Shown one piece after another: positions 52,459-62,226 of a DNA stretch of 64,000 nt (its first letter is position 1; each line of letters starts with the position of its first letter). A model generated the notes under the pieces. It was not told where the DNA came from, ran no database searches, and worked only from the letters and a program-made list of their open reading frames with translations. Location: positions 496,001 through 560,000 of the forward strand of contig NHNY01000018.1 in NCBI GenBank assembly GCA_002786065.1, given 5' to 3'. The translations under genes were made by a program, and so were the position numbers. This stretch comes from Microcyclospora pomicola. Lineage: Eukaryota > Ascomycota > Dothideomycetes > Capnodiales.

Positions 52459-53816
52459 ATGTCGACCATACCAGCTGAATGCCTGGACGTCGCGGGCGCT
52501 ACGTCGGTTGTAGCAGTCGAGACATGCTTCACCACAATCATCGTCATACTCAGCTTACTGCGATTGTATGTCCGAACATATCTTCGCTCCATTCTCGGCT
52601 GGGATGACGCTTGCATTGCCGTGGCCGTGGTATGTCCCTTTGCGTGCCGCCACTCCTGCCACTTCAGCTATGATTAACAGGTAGCATCTCTAGGTGCTTT
52701 ACCTTGCAGTCTACGCCATTGACTTGCAGGAGGTGAACTGGGGACTTGGACGACATACAGAATGTCTCGCATTTGCGAATGTGGTCAAACTTGGTCGCTA
52801 TCAGTACATCTCAGAGGTGCTCTTGATCACTTCGTTGCTGTTCTCCAGATGGTCGATCTGTTTGTTCCTGTTGCGGCTCTTCAAAGTCAATAAGTCCGCC
52901 AGAATCATGATTTACACCATCATGTTCATAGTCTTCGCCTTCAGCGCTGCATCTGATGCAATCATCATCCCGCAATGCACCCCAAGGGCCAAATTGTGGG
53001 ATCCATTGCTACCAGGTCATTGCTGGAGTTCCGACACCCAGCTGGCTATTGGTTATTTCAACGGTGGTATGATGCGTCTCCATGATGCTCGGCCATTGGG
53101 ATGAGGCTAACAGGTGCACTTAGCCGTATCTATCTTCTGCGATCTCGCCTTGTCTGCCATGCCCACCTATTTCCTATGGACCATACAGATGAGGCCAAAG
53201 CTCAAGTTGGCAGTATGCTGCCTGATGGGGCTGGGCGTGATGTAAGAAGTGTCTTGTGTGGCCTCAGTGAGAGCTGACCGTGCTGACCATATACCCGCGC
53301 CAGCACTGCCATTTTCGCTCTCGTGAGAACTATCCTGCTTCGTGACATCAAGGGCCTGGATGTGACTTGTATGATGACTTTCCCCTCGTGACGAGGCAGC
53401 CGCAGAGGATGACTGACATACCTATCTCGCAGATGACTTGACCAATGTCACGATTTTCGCAGTGTAAGTGCGAACCATTTGCTCTCCTGATGCTCCTGCT
53501 GACCATGCACAGTCTTGAACAGGCACTCGCGATCATTGTCGCGCACATACCAACCCTCCGACCTCTCTGGTCTGACTTGAATATGGCTCGTAGCAGACCA
53601 CTAAACTCTAACATCAGCGAGCAAGGCTTAGTACTTAGCAATGGTCTTCGCCGCTCTACCGGCAATTTCGATGTATCTGCTAAGAGCGATAATTTCTCTG
53701 GCACCCGTTCGTATCTGCGGAGTGATGGCTCACAAGCCGACCACAGTGCACATCATGTGCCACTCGACGACAATGACATAAGAAGGCAGGTTGACATTCA
53801 GGTGACTAGGCAGTAG
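52459..53816 (+). CDS. Fungal rhodopsin-domain integral membrane protein
   Basis: Six exons (52459-52629, 52694-53066, 53124-53241, 53304-53368, 53433-53463, 53513-53816) encode 353 aa. All five introns (49-64 bp) keep phase. The pattern is that of the fungal rhodopsin-like family with seven membrane segments and the markers ILGWDDACI, YISEVLLITSLLFSRWSICLFLLRL, GYFNGAVSIFCDLALSAMPTYFLW and a terminal HIPTLRPLW. A Ser-rich cytosolic tail of about 80 residues follows. There is no retinal lysine context, and these proteins are not opsins. Many are plant-pathogen-associated receptors such as Pth11-like proteins, but the CFEM domain is absent. Exon 5 is only 31 nt. Confidence 0.88.
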
Positions 53817-54216
53817 TCCAGTGTATGTAGACGATGATAATAGACATTTTGCTGCCAGATCTTGCTCATGAGTGCGGATCTGTTCTCTGCGTGCTGATCT
53901 GGCTGCTATCGTAATAGCCATCTAGTATAGCGGAATAGTTCTGAGTGTTGCTGTGAAAAGGTAAGCTGCGAGCTCCTTTGACTACATCACAGAAGGAATG
54001 GAGATGGACTAAGGTCATCATGTGCATCAATCTTTGTTCAGGGCTGGTGACGAAGTGCAGCATCTCGATCCAGTCTCATGGAGGCGGCTTTGATTCCGCA
54101 AGTGTCGTTGACCTCATCCTGCAGTTCCATAGTGTCAAGATCGATAAATATCCAGATCAAACAGCCTATAATTCTTCGTGGCCCGCGAAGCTGGCGAACC
54201 GGAGATACAGCAGCAA
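53817..54216. other. Intergenic, tandem plus-strand genes
   Basis: This 400-bp stretch holds no supported gene. The frame of the next gene is open upstream from 54178 but has no ATG before 54217. Confidence 0.5.
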
Positions 54217-56706
54217 ATGCTGTGCGTTTCGCGAAGAGAAGTATGCCTACTTGCAAGAGCTAGCTCGAGGCTGCTGGCCAGAACATGGGTTCCTCGATTG
54301 AACATATCTACATCAGTTATCCGGCATTTGGAGCAGTCGACTTCGAGTAAGACTCCTAGTCGGGCGGCCGTCTCGAGCAAGCATGCAACCGATGGTACTA
54401 GGGAAGATGTTCAGGGCGGCACAAGGGGCCTTGCCATTATGGGCATTGTCTCTGCGTCCTCGCCCACCCAGACCACAGTACAGCAGTTATTGGATAGGAT
54501 ACCGGCCATCGCCAGTCCCCTGAATGGATTTGGCGAACGCGCGAATCTTACCATACTGTTGACACCATCTTTCGCTCAGAGTGCTCTGGATCGCGACCTC
54601 CCTCTCGACATCATGCGTCGCCTACAGAATGGTGATGCGTCGCACCCCCTACAGCCGAGCGCCTACACGACCGCTGTGGTCGACAGACTTCCGTCCGAGT
54701 CACTTCCGGCCGGCACGGAAGGCCTGGCTTACATGCTGCGCCCAGTACATGCATACAAACCAGACCAAGAGAAGAACAAGGACCCATATAATGTTAATGC
54801 ACAGACTCCTGGGACTATCGGCTTTTCTCTCAATGGCATTGGTCGTGACAAGGACCGGGCCCTTCAATTCGAGCTGCCGCTTGCACAGACCATATTCTCT
54901 ACAGGCTATGTCTCGACCATGGTATCTGGACTTTTCTCCTACGACGGGGATACATTACGCAGATTGGATGAACCGCAACTTCTTCACGGACGTCGAGAGA
55001 TTCCACTTCCTCGCATAGCCGACAATGATGGATACAAGCTCGGGGCTCCCTTGCTACCGCTCACGCCATTTCGAGTCATTGGCAAGTCGATGGGAAATAT
55101 AGTGCGCACCTTGTCAGCTTCTTTGCCAGGCATTCCTGCCTCAGATATCGACTCATCGCAGCCTGCTTCTCAAGAACTGGAAGCTGCTGTTTCAGCATAC
55201 TTCAAAGCTCGTGATATACCACCCACTGCTGTAAATGTCTGGGCATTAATCACACCAGACCGGAGAACCCTGAAGCCGTCCGATCATGAATCACATCTTC
55301 ATCAACTCAGCATGCAGCAAATCACGAGTACATGGACATCTGGGATGTCTGTCAGCGCTCTTGGCGGCATGATCAAACAGCTCATCGGAAAGGGAAGTCG
55401 GGTACATCGTGTACTTTCTGGTGGTGGTGGCTGGGGTAAGAAAGCTGGCCTGCTCTCTCTGGATCCTGATCTGAAATACAGCACACGAACTTTAAGAGGT
55501 GATGAAGGATGGAATTTCGACTTCCAGACAGAGGACGATAATTTTTACACGGCACAAGACATGGAGCATCAGCAAAAGCAGGCCCTTGGTACCATTGTGG
55601 AGGAAGGTGAGGAAATTATGTTCTTCATTGCACCCGACGTATCAACTCCCAGTGACTTGCGGGGACCCTTGGAACTCCTTCCTCATTCGACCGACTCAAT
55701 GGTCCAGCTAGCAATATTCGGCGTGATACCATCCACAGTCGATACCTTACCTGGGTTGACTTCCACTCGGGGCGAAATTAATGACAGCGGGATCGTGCAT
55801 ACTTCCGGACTCTTCGGACTCTTTTCCGAGGGAGGTATGGCCTTCGAGGCACGTGCAGCTGGCGCGAACCCAGTCAAGACCAAATTCGATATCCCAGGCG
55901 CAAGACTAACCATCAAGTTTGTACCATCTATGAATGAACAAAGCCGAAAGCCGTCCACAGGTCACGAGGAAAATTCACGCTCATTGCTCCCACATAAGCG
56001 TACGGAATTGAGCAATGAAGGAGCCAGAAATCCTCTTGAGGGTAGACAGCGAAGCCCTGTGACTTGGGCGTCAAGACAAAATCAGCCCAAGCTTGGCATT
56101 GCGGATGTTGCCTCGTCGAAGTCTCAAGGGCCGGGTGTTTCTGCGATCGATAACGCCGTCAAAATTTCGGAGAAGACACATACGAGCTCAGCCAAACCAG
56201 CAACAAGGGCAGGCGCAGCTGTGCGAGCAGAGGCTGAGGATATCACTACAGATCGTTTCTCTACAAACGTTGTAGCTCATCAAGGAGAGCAGGACCGGAC
56301 AGGGCACCGGAGTGGAATTGTGACGAAAATTTACCTGCCCCCTAAGCTGCTGATGCGTAAACATTTCACCAAATCTGCTACATTACCAAGCGCGCGCATT
56401 TTTGGTCACGTACGACCTTCCAACGCAAAACGGACGGACTCAGCTGGAGAGTCCGACTCCAATCTGAACACCGCCATCAACACAGGCAGAGATGGTGAAG
56501 TTGATTCTGAGCCCGTTGGCCAAGACGACCTCGACCTTGAGATCTTGGTTGGACAGGCTCTTGGACAGAAAAAGGTGGTCAGAAAAGTCAAATCGTTGGC
56601 GAGAGGCAAAGAACAGCACACGACTGAGGATGTCTTTGCCGGTGCACAGCGTCCCAGTCATGAACGCGCAAAGGCGCAGCAACTCGTACATGATGACGCT
56701 AAATGA
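54217..56706 (+). CDS. Conserved fungal protein, probably mitochondrial, unknown function
   Basis: One long exon from the first in-frame ATG encodes 829 aa and ends at a TGA. The N-terminus is Arg-rich without acidic residues (RREVCLLARASSRLLARTW), as in mitochondrial presequences. A large folded region (about residues 85-585) follows, with a conserved-looking VHRVLSGGGGWGKKAGLLSLDPD segment and the stretch GEEIMFFIAPDVSTPSDL. The last 250 residues are charged and probably disordered. I cannot name a domain. The stop is in the sequence TGACTAGCC, and the same frame stays open for 307 codons beyond it (listed separately). The final form of the protein is therefore uncertain: 829 aa, a readthrough form of about 1137 aa, or a spliced form if an intron removes the stop. 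Confidence 0.75.
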   Translation: MLCVSRREVCLLARASSRLLARTWVPRLNISTSVIRHLEQSTSSKTPSRAAVSSKHATDGTREDVQGGTRGLAIMGIVSASSPTQTTVQQLLDRIPAIASPLNGFGERANLTILLTPSFAQSALDRDLPLDIMRRLQNGDASHPLQPSAYTTAVVDRLPSESLPAGTEGLAYMLRPVHAYKPDQEKNKDPYNVNAQTPGTIGFSLNGIGRDKDRALQFELPLAQTIFSTGYVSTMVSGLFSYDGDTLRRLDEPQLLHGRREIPLPRIADNDGYKLGAPLLPLTPFRVIGKSMGNIVRTLSASLPGIPASDIDSSQPASQELEAAVSAYFKARDIPPTAVNVWALITPDRRTLKPSDHESHLHQLSMQQITSTWTSGMSVSALGGMIKQLIGKGSRVHRVLSGGGGWGKKAGLLSLDPDLKYSTRTLRGDEGWNFDFQTEDDNFYTAQDMEHQQKQALGTIVEEGEEIMFFIAPDVSTPSDLRGPLELLPHSTDSMVQLAIFGVIPSTVDTLPGLTSTRGEINDSGIVHTSGLFGLFSEGGMAFEARAAGANPVKTKFDIPGARLTIKFVPSMNEQSRKPSTGHEENSRSLLPHKRTELSNEGARNPLEGRQRSPVTWASRQNQPKLGIADVASSKSQGPGVSAIDNAVKISEKTHTSSAKPATRAGAAVRAEAEDITTDRFSTNVVAHQGEQDRTGHRSGIVTKIYLPPKLLMRKHFTKSATLPSARIFGHVRPSNAKRTDSAGESDSNLNTAINTGRDGEVDSEPVGQDDLDLEILVGQALGQKKVVRKVKSLARGKEQHTTEDVFAGAQRPSHERAKAQQLVHDDAK

Positions 56707-56808
56707 CTAGCCGCTCGACGTTCATTTGCGCAAGTGCACAAAATGAACTATAGCACTTCTTCAAAGTACTCAAGGACATCCGGCGCAACAGCAAAACCCT
56801 CAATTCAG
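56686..56808 (+). other. Possible alternative intron spanning the TGA
   Basis: GTACAT at 56686 and an acceptor CTCAATTCAG ending at 56808 would remove 123 nt, including the stop, in phase 0. The product would join KAQQL to VDDSRLHG. The donor is only moderate (GTACAT), the acceptor is good, and the length is above the local norm. A weaker alternative is GTGCAC at 56642 to CTAG at 56710. Confidence 0.35.
56704..56710 (+). promoter_or_regulatory. TGA CTA G stop-codon readthrough context
   Basis: The stop of the 829-aa gene is TGA followed by CTAG. UGA CUA is the established context for efficient ribosomal readthrough in fungi and animals. The frame continues open to 57630. By contrast, the distal stop is a tandem TGATGA. 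Confidence 0.5.
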
Positions 56809-57630
56809 GTTGACGATTCTCGGCTTCATGGCTCTGTGCAGGTCGTGCATAAGCACGCCCCTGTCAGTGAGACAGAAGCATCAAGACTTGTTCCTCACCA
56901 GGAGACGACCACACTAAGCTCAGAATCACCAAGACATCAAGCGATCACCAGAATACGCACCGATCGTAAATCACAAAGGATCGAGAACATGATCAATCAA
57001 GCTAGAATGAGCGGGGTTGATGCGCGAAGCCTCATCATGAAGGACTCGAAGCTGAGCGCGAGAGACAAGGCGTACGCCACGAATCTTGCTAGGATCCAGA
57101 ATCTCGAGATTGAGGAGGAAGCTGCAAGACAACGCTTTCGACGCGGCTATGCGCCGCGGATCCGCCAGGTTGTGCAATTGCCCCGGTATACGCCCATACG
57201 GCATGTCGCCGAGTCTGAAGCAAAATACAGCCAAAGACAAGAAGAAGCGAGCCTCAAAGACGAGTTGCAAAGGCGTTGCACAATGGATCATGGCACGGAG
57301 GTGCCTGCTGCGTCCCGGGAGAAACAAGTTAAACACGACGGTTGGCAGCTTTTGCAAGACCTGAGTTCTAGTGGAGGCGATGCCGATATGTCGAGGATGG
57401 CATCCCTCCCCGGCAAGGTCAAGCAGCCACGAGGCTTTGACCGCACGAAGTTGCAAGATGACGTACACGCGCTCCTGGCGAACGCGAAGAAGTCGGCGCA
57501 GGCCGGTGCGTCACATCTGGAGCAGGATCATCCAGATCATGCTGATGATTGGCGACGTCTTGACTTCTCTAGAACCTCACAAGACAGTGGGGACAATGAA
57601 CAGGATGCAAGGAAGAAGTGGCGACGCTGA
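56707..57630 (+). CDS. In-frame downstream extension, 307 codons
   Basis: Immediately after the TGA at 56704 the same frame runs to 57628-57630. The first ATG in it is at 56743, only 37 nt after the stop, too close for a separate promoter. The encoded sequence is Arg/Gln-rich and helical in its middle (NMINQARMSGVDARSLIMKDSKLSARDKAYATNL is one continuous-looking block, given here in part). It ends in an acidic-basic tail KKWRR. It is not a peroxisomal PTS1. It may be a readthrough domain, the last exon of the same gene, or a separate small gene of 295 aa starting at 56743. Confidence 0.6.
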   Translation, partial: LAARRSFAQVHKMNYSTSSKYSRTSGATAKPSIQVDDSRLHGSVQVVHKHAPVSETEASRLVPHQETTTLSSESPRHQAITRIRTDRKSQRIENMINQARMSGVDARSLIMKDSKLSARDKAYATNLARIQNLEIEEEAARQRFRRGYAPRIRQVVQLPRYTPIRHVAESEAKYSQRQEEASLKDELQRRCTMDHGTEVPAASREKQVKHDGWQLLQDLSSSGGDADMSRMASLPGKVKQPRGFDRTKLQDDVHALLANAKKSAQAGASHLEQDHPDHADDWRRLDFSRTSQDSGDNEQDARKKWRR

Positions 57631-57949
57631 TGACAGGCAGATAGTTTCGATGCCCCCGTTAAAACATTCCTTGGGCTTCGTGTTGCCATTCTGCGGATTA
57701 TAGCGTGCTAAGGGAACATTCATCTAGTAGATTTGGGGATGCAGGATCTCGATTCAGTGATTTTCCGTCTTGTATAGATATATGTACTCAGAAGCAATGT
57801 ACAACTACCGCAACACTTTCTTTCAGCGCGAACAATGCAGTCTGTCTGAGCGACATCGTCGACCTTCATCTGTAGCCTAGCAACCACGTTCGCAGTGAGT
57901 CTCTACTTGCTCCACCCAGCAAGGAAGGTCAGCGACGGGAGGCGTTGCA
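57631..57949. other. Convergent intergenic region
   Basis: This 319-bp stretch lies between the extension stop and the stop of the OB-fold gene. Nothing was recognised. Confidence 0.5.
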
Positions 57950-59709
57950 TTAGCTCTGCACGCCGAGCACGCAAATCCGCCCGCCAGCCTTGCACGCATC
58001 GCCTGTCCATCCGAAAAGCAGAGTGACTCTGCAAAATGCCATACGCGCTGACAGGTGTTGGACATCGGCCGTGCTCATGGCCAACAGTTCTCCTACATCT
58101 CGACCTAGTAGATCCGTCCACGCGCGATCGCTGAGCAGTAGTTTCCCACCTGCGATGCAGCCGGTCTCGTCAATGACTTGCCCTAGAATGCGCGGGTTGG
58201 GGCGGAGCTGGACGACCTTCTCACATCCTCTACAGACTGCCGTGATGGCATTGGCGTACAGGGGCATGCTGCAGCATTCTCCTGCGCAGAGCATGTGGCG
58301 CGTCCAGCAGTCAAGGAGCCGCGACTCCATGATGATGACGCTCAAGTAGCCCTGGAACGTATCGTGCGGCGCTATGCGTGCGAACTCGTCCAGATCGCCC
58401 AGGGTATAGAGGCACCGCACTGGGCCGGAAACCAGACTGCTGTAGTCGAAGACTCCGTCAGGGAAAGGTGGGTTGATGGCATCACGGGAGCGCTGGCGGA
58501 GAGCCCATGTACGTAGCCATTGAGCGTCGGGCATGATGGGGTCGATGTCGACGATTGTGGAGGCTGTAAGGCTGAGGTAAGGCTGAGGATGGGCATTAGA
58601 CACGGTCAAGTACTAATTCTTGGAGCGACTTACCAGTCTTCCTGGTTTGCATGCTGGTGCTTGCAGAAGCAGAACTGTTTCATCAACTTTCCAGCGTGTA
58701 CCCGTATCCGAGGCACTGCGGTCCTCGCCATCTTCGGACGATAGACTGTTGAAAGGCGAATTGGCTGCGATGGCCCACAATCCTAGAGTGGCCTCACTCG
58801 TGTCGTCGTGTACATGGATATTGACGTTCTCTGTCACGCTGCCGTCTTTGCGTGTGACTACAGGATCGTCAGAACAAGCACACGAATTGCATCGTACTCA
58901 ATCCTTGCTACCTTGCTTCCGGGGGCCAATTTTCTTGACAACAACGACCACCCTTGCCCCAACTACATCAAATCCTCCCTCGACGAAATTCTTCAAGGTC
59001 ATTAATCGCTCCAGAGGTTCGCTCTGGCGAAGACCTAGGGGCTTACGACACATGCTGCCGTCATCGCTGTTGTCGTGTACCATCAGATGGCAAGTCCGAT
59101 CACGTTCCGGGAAGACGGAAGCGAACAGCGGTGCACTGGCACTGGATAGTTTACCATTCTCCCCGTTGCTGACTGTTCGCAATGCTTAGAGCCCGCGGCG
59201 TGGTATGTCTTCGATGTGAGCTCACCGTGAGTTGTCCAGATGGACAGCAGCGATCCCAGCTTCAAGAGAGGTTTGTGGTGGGCATACCAACATCGTACCT
59301 TGTCGGTTCGTCACATATCCCAGCGAATGTGAGGCGAGACTAGACTCACTGTGATGGTGCCTGTGTCGTCTTTGACACAAAGCTTGACGCATCCTTTCGC
59401 ACTGCGCGGTGTCTTCGGAGTATTCATGGTGTCGTAAAGGCTCGCTACACGACCCATGAACGTGACAGCACCTGGTCCAGCGTGTACCTGACATATGTCG
59501 AGATCAGCATATTCTGTAGCCGGTTGCCAGGTATTCAGAGGTCTTGGCTTGGTCGCATCTTCAAGCTCCAATGCCGTGAAGCCATCTCCTATCGGCGCTT
59601 GAGAAGAGCTAGAGTCAGGTGCTACGGATTGTTGCTTATGAGGAGAGGTCTGAGGAGTGGGAGGGAAATAGGACTGAATTGAGGCGGATTGCTTAGCCTT
59701 CCCACCCAT
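57950..59709 (-). CDS. OB-fold nucleic-acid-binding-like protein
   Basis: Five exons (59709-59350, 59298-59226, 59172-58912, 58857-58634, 58582-57950) with introns of 51, 53, 54 and 51 bp encode 516 aa. The N-terminus has a PIP-box-like segment, SIQSYFPP. An OB-fold strand pattern follows: CQVHAGPGAVTFMGRVASLYD, KLCVKDDTGTITVRCWYAHH and LLKLGSLLSIWTTHV. A C-terminal region carries four or more cysteines (CWTRHMLCAGECC, CRGCEKV) that may bind zinc. It resembles fungal proteins annotated as nucleic acid-binding OB-fold proteins, with a probable nuclear, DNA-related role. For intron 2 the acceptor GAACAG was chosen over a nearer CTAAG because it restores the strand VSN-GENG. No gene symbol is claimed. 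Confidence 0.82.
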
Positions 59710-60128
59710 ATTTGCCGAAGATATACAATGAACGAAGTGACACGAATAGTCGTGGATGAGAGGCTGAAGAGACGTGTGAAGTCTGTTCTCGTGTGACCCA
59801 AAATGGTTGCAGTGCGGTTCTGGCCATCACGTGCATTTTCGCCTCCAGACTGCAGTGCATGCGTGAGCCTTACCGCTTGATAGCGTTCATAGTCTTGCAA
59901 CGTGCAGATGCTGCCGGTTACTGGGTATGCTTATGTTTCGCTGGGAAGTCCAATTGCCGTGCCAAAGTAGCGACGGAGGGTGGTCTCATACCACCAAATC
60001 AAATCTGCTCAACCTCCTTCGGTTGTGTAGATTGTGCTCATGCCTTCCTGGCCAAGCGAGCAGCTTAGCAAGGCATGAGTTCTTGGTGTGCATGCCATCA
60101 TATGCGTCCATCCTTCTTTGAAGCCTCT
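59710..60128. other. Intergenic, tandem minus-strand genes
   Basis: This 419-bp stretch between the OB-fold gene start and the RRP46 stop holds no supported gene or element. Confidence 0.5.
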
Positions 60129-60854
60129 TCAAGTGTCATCCCTCCACTCTCCAGCAAGCTTGGCCCGGGCCTCCAACTCCCTCCTCAGATATGCAGCCTG
60201 CTCTCCAGCACCCCCATCCATTTCATCATCCTCGCCTCGAGGTGCCATAGTCGCCAAGCAGGTCTCCTGAGCCCTTGTCGCAATCTCCTCCCACTCTTCC
60301 ATGTCAAACTCCCCCGAACTTTCCGAGAGCAGCAGGTCGCCCTTCGCGCTATACGTGAATGCATGCACACTGCTGCACAGCGCTAGAGTCTTCTCCGTCG
60401 GCTCCAAGATTACCTCGCTTGTAGGAGTGATGGTGGCTAGTACACTGCTGATACTTGTCGCGAGCGGTAGCCCAGCATCGACCAACGCCAGAAAACTGGC
60501 ATTGAGTAGACTAGGAAGCACTGAGATATCCTTGACCCCAGCCTTGAGCTTCACGTCTGTCGGCTCATTTATAATCTGTAGCGTGATCTGCACCAGTGTT
60601 CGCGGATACATATGCACTAGCAGCACGCTCCGCACGACAGAAGCCACTATGCTTTCTACCCATCTTTCTCGTGGACCGCCTACGCCAGCAAAAGGCCGCA
60701 GGTTGACCTCAATGGCCGCTTCTTCAGGTAGTTCGTCGCGGCGCTGCGCTTCCACTGGACCGTTGACGCCGGCGAGGATGGTATAGAGGCTGTCGGAGAT
60801 TTTGGCGGAGCCATCAGCGCGCCGCAGCGGGTGGTGATCGATGTCAAGGCCCAT
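60129..60854 (-). CDS. RRP46: Exosome complex subunit RRP46 (RNase PH fold)
   Basis: A single exon encodes 241 aa from the ATG at 60854, typical for Rrp46. RNase PH-fold landmarks are HPLRRADGSAKISDSLYTILAGVNGP, EAQRRDELPEEAAIEVNLRP and GVGGPRERWVESIVASVVRS. The next landmark is the helix with LLNASFLALVDAGLPL. In eukaryotes this ring subunit is non-catalytic and helps channel RNA to Rrp44. The frame remains open upstream with another ATG at 60929. That would add 25 residues unlike any Rrp46 N-terminus, so the shorter start is preferred. Confidence 0.9.
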   Translation of the reverse strand: MGLDIDHHPLRRADGSAKISDSLYTILAGVNGPVEAQRRDELPEEAAIEVNLRPFAGVGGPRERWVESIVASVVRSVLLVHMYPRTLVQITLQIINEPTDVKLKAGVKDISVLPSLLNASFLALVDAGLPLATSISSVLATITPTSEVILEPTEKTLALCSSVHAFTYSAKGDLLLSESSGEFDMEEWEEIATRAQETCLATMAPRGEDDEMDGGAGEQAAYLRRELEARAKLAGEWRDDT

Positions 60855-62226
60855 GTCGACTTGTCTTGTCACTATGATGCCTCTGCGTCCAGAAGCAGCA
60901 GTGAAATTTGGTATGTATAGCACAGGCATAATGACGAAGTTTCGGCCTGAGGCAGGCAAAACCCCTCCTCTTTACATGCCATGCATGTTCTCAGCCTGCG
61001 ATATGAATGTCTTTTCTTTCCCTGGGAATTTATGACTGCCCGCGGCTACATTATATGCCGTGCTACCATCAGGAAAGGTACGCCCCAAAAGATCTCTGTC
61101 CTAAGTTGTCGGGATCGACAATAATCGTGCTCCGCAACTCTCCAAGCACATCAGCGCGGGGTCCTGAGATGCAGACTCGAGCACAGCTGAAGTCGTTCGG
61201 CAGGGCATGTAGGCGTATAATCACGGAGCATAGATATCACTTATGGAGATGATCATGATGCTGCCTATCTGTCTTTCTCTACGGCAGCAACAATGCGCCA
61301 CGACATCAATGTTTGCAAATGGAGACAACATGCAAAATGCATTTACTCGTGATCCCCGAACCCTATGTTTGAGGACTCAGGTACATCAACACCAACCCGG
61401 GCATTGTTCCGAAGGTCGCCAAGTATATACCTTGCCACAAAACTATCTCTCATGTGGTGTGACCTGCCAAGGAACGATCGCTTGGAGTTCGCAATTGGGG
61501 CTTGCGAGGATTGCAGTGGCTTCGATGTATGTGCTACGCGGATGTAGACATGTGTACCTGAGCTCGGCATAGCTCTACAATTGCAGGACTTGTCACATGT
61601 CAGCTCAACAGTATGAGAAGACGCAACCTCGATGATGCTGCAGCCAGGCACCTGCGCATATCGATTGACAAGGATCAGGACGGTCCAGCGAGAGGGGTAA
61701 AAAGGTATGCTTCGTTATCACTAGTCTCGACGAGGGGCATAGAGCGGACTGCGGTCATGCGTGCAGGATGTCAGGAGGATCACGCTCCGCGGGATCTTAC
61801 GAGGTAACAGCACTGATACGTGCTGGTCTGCGAGCATACCTTATGCTGGCCGTCGTCATCACAAGCACTGCGGTCTTCGGAGCTACTACCGGGCTCATAT
61901 CAGTCTGTGGAGGGGTCGGTGCATATTGCTTGCTATGAAGCATCGTCCAGATACCGTCGCTGTTCAACATTAGGGATAGTATCACGGGCAGTTACGAACG
62001 TAGGTCTCGTTCAATGCATTGGTCGTTATAAATGATGACGCTTCGTAGAATTTGATCTATCGATTGGCTGTACATCGTGTCCAGACCTTGCTGGTCTCCT
62101 ATGGTATCTCTTGATATGGCTGTATTTTAAGTGAAACAGAGTTGACGCCGCCCATGCAATCATGCCAATCATAGCTGGAGAAGCAGCTACGTCGTTGCTG
62201 TTATGTTACGGAACAGCACCCAGAAG
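60855..62226. other. Long intergenic region
   Basis: This 1.37-kb stretch upstream of RRP46 and downstream of the HAD gene holds only short motif-free frames on both strands. No tRNA, repeat or element was recognised. Confidence 0.45.

Noticed and set aside
52459-53816. Reading the seven-membrane protein as a Pyr4-type terpene cyclase partner of UbiA
   Set aside because: Its length of 353 aa and the markers GWDD, YFNGAVSIFCDLALSAMPT and HIPTLRPLW fit the fungal rhodopsin-domain family, not the shorter Pyr4-like cyclases.
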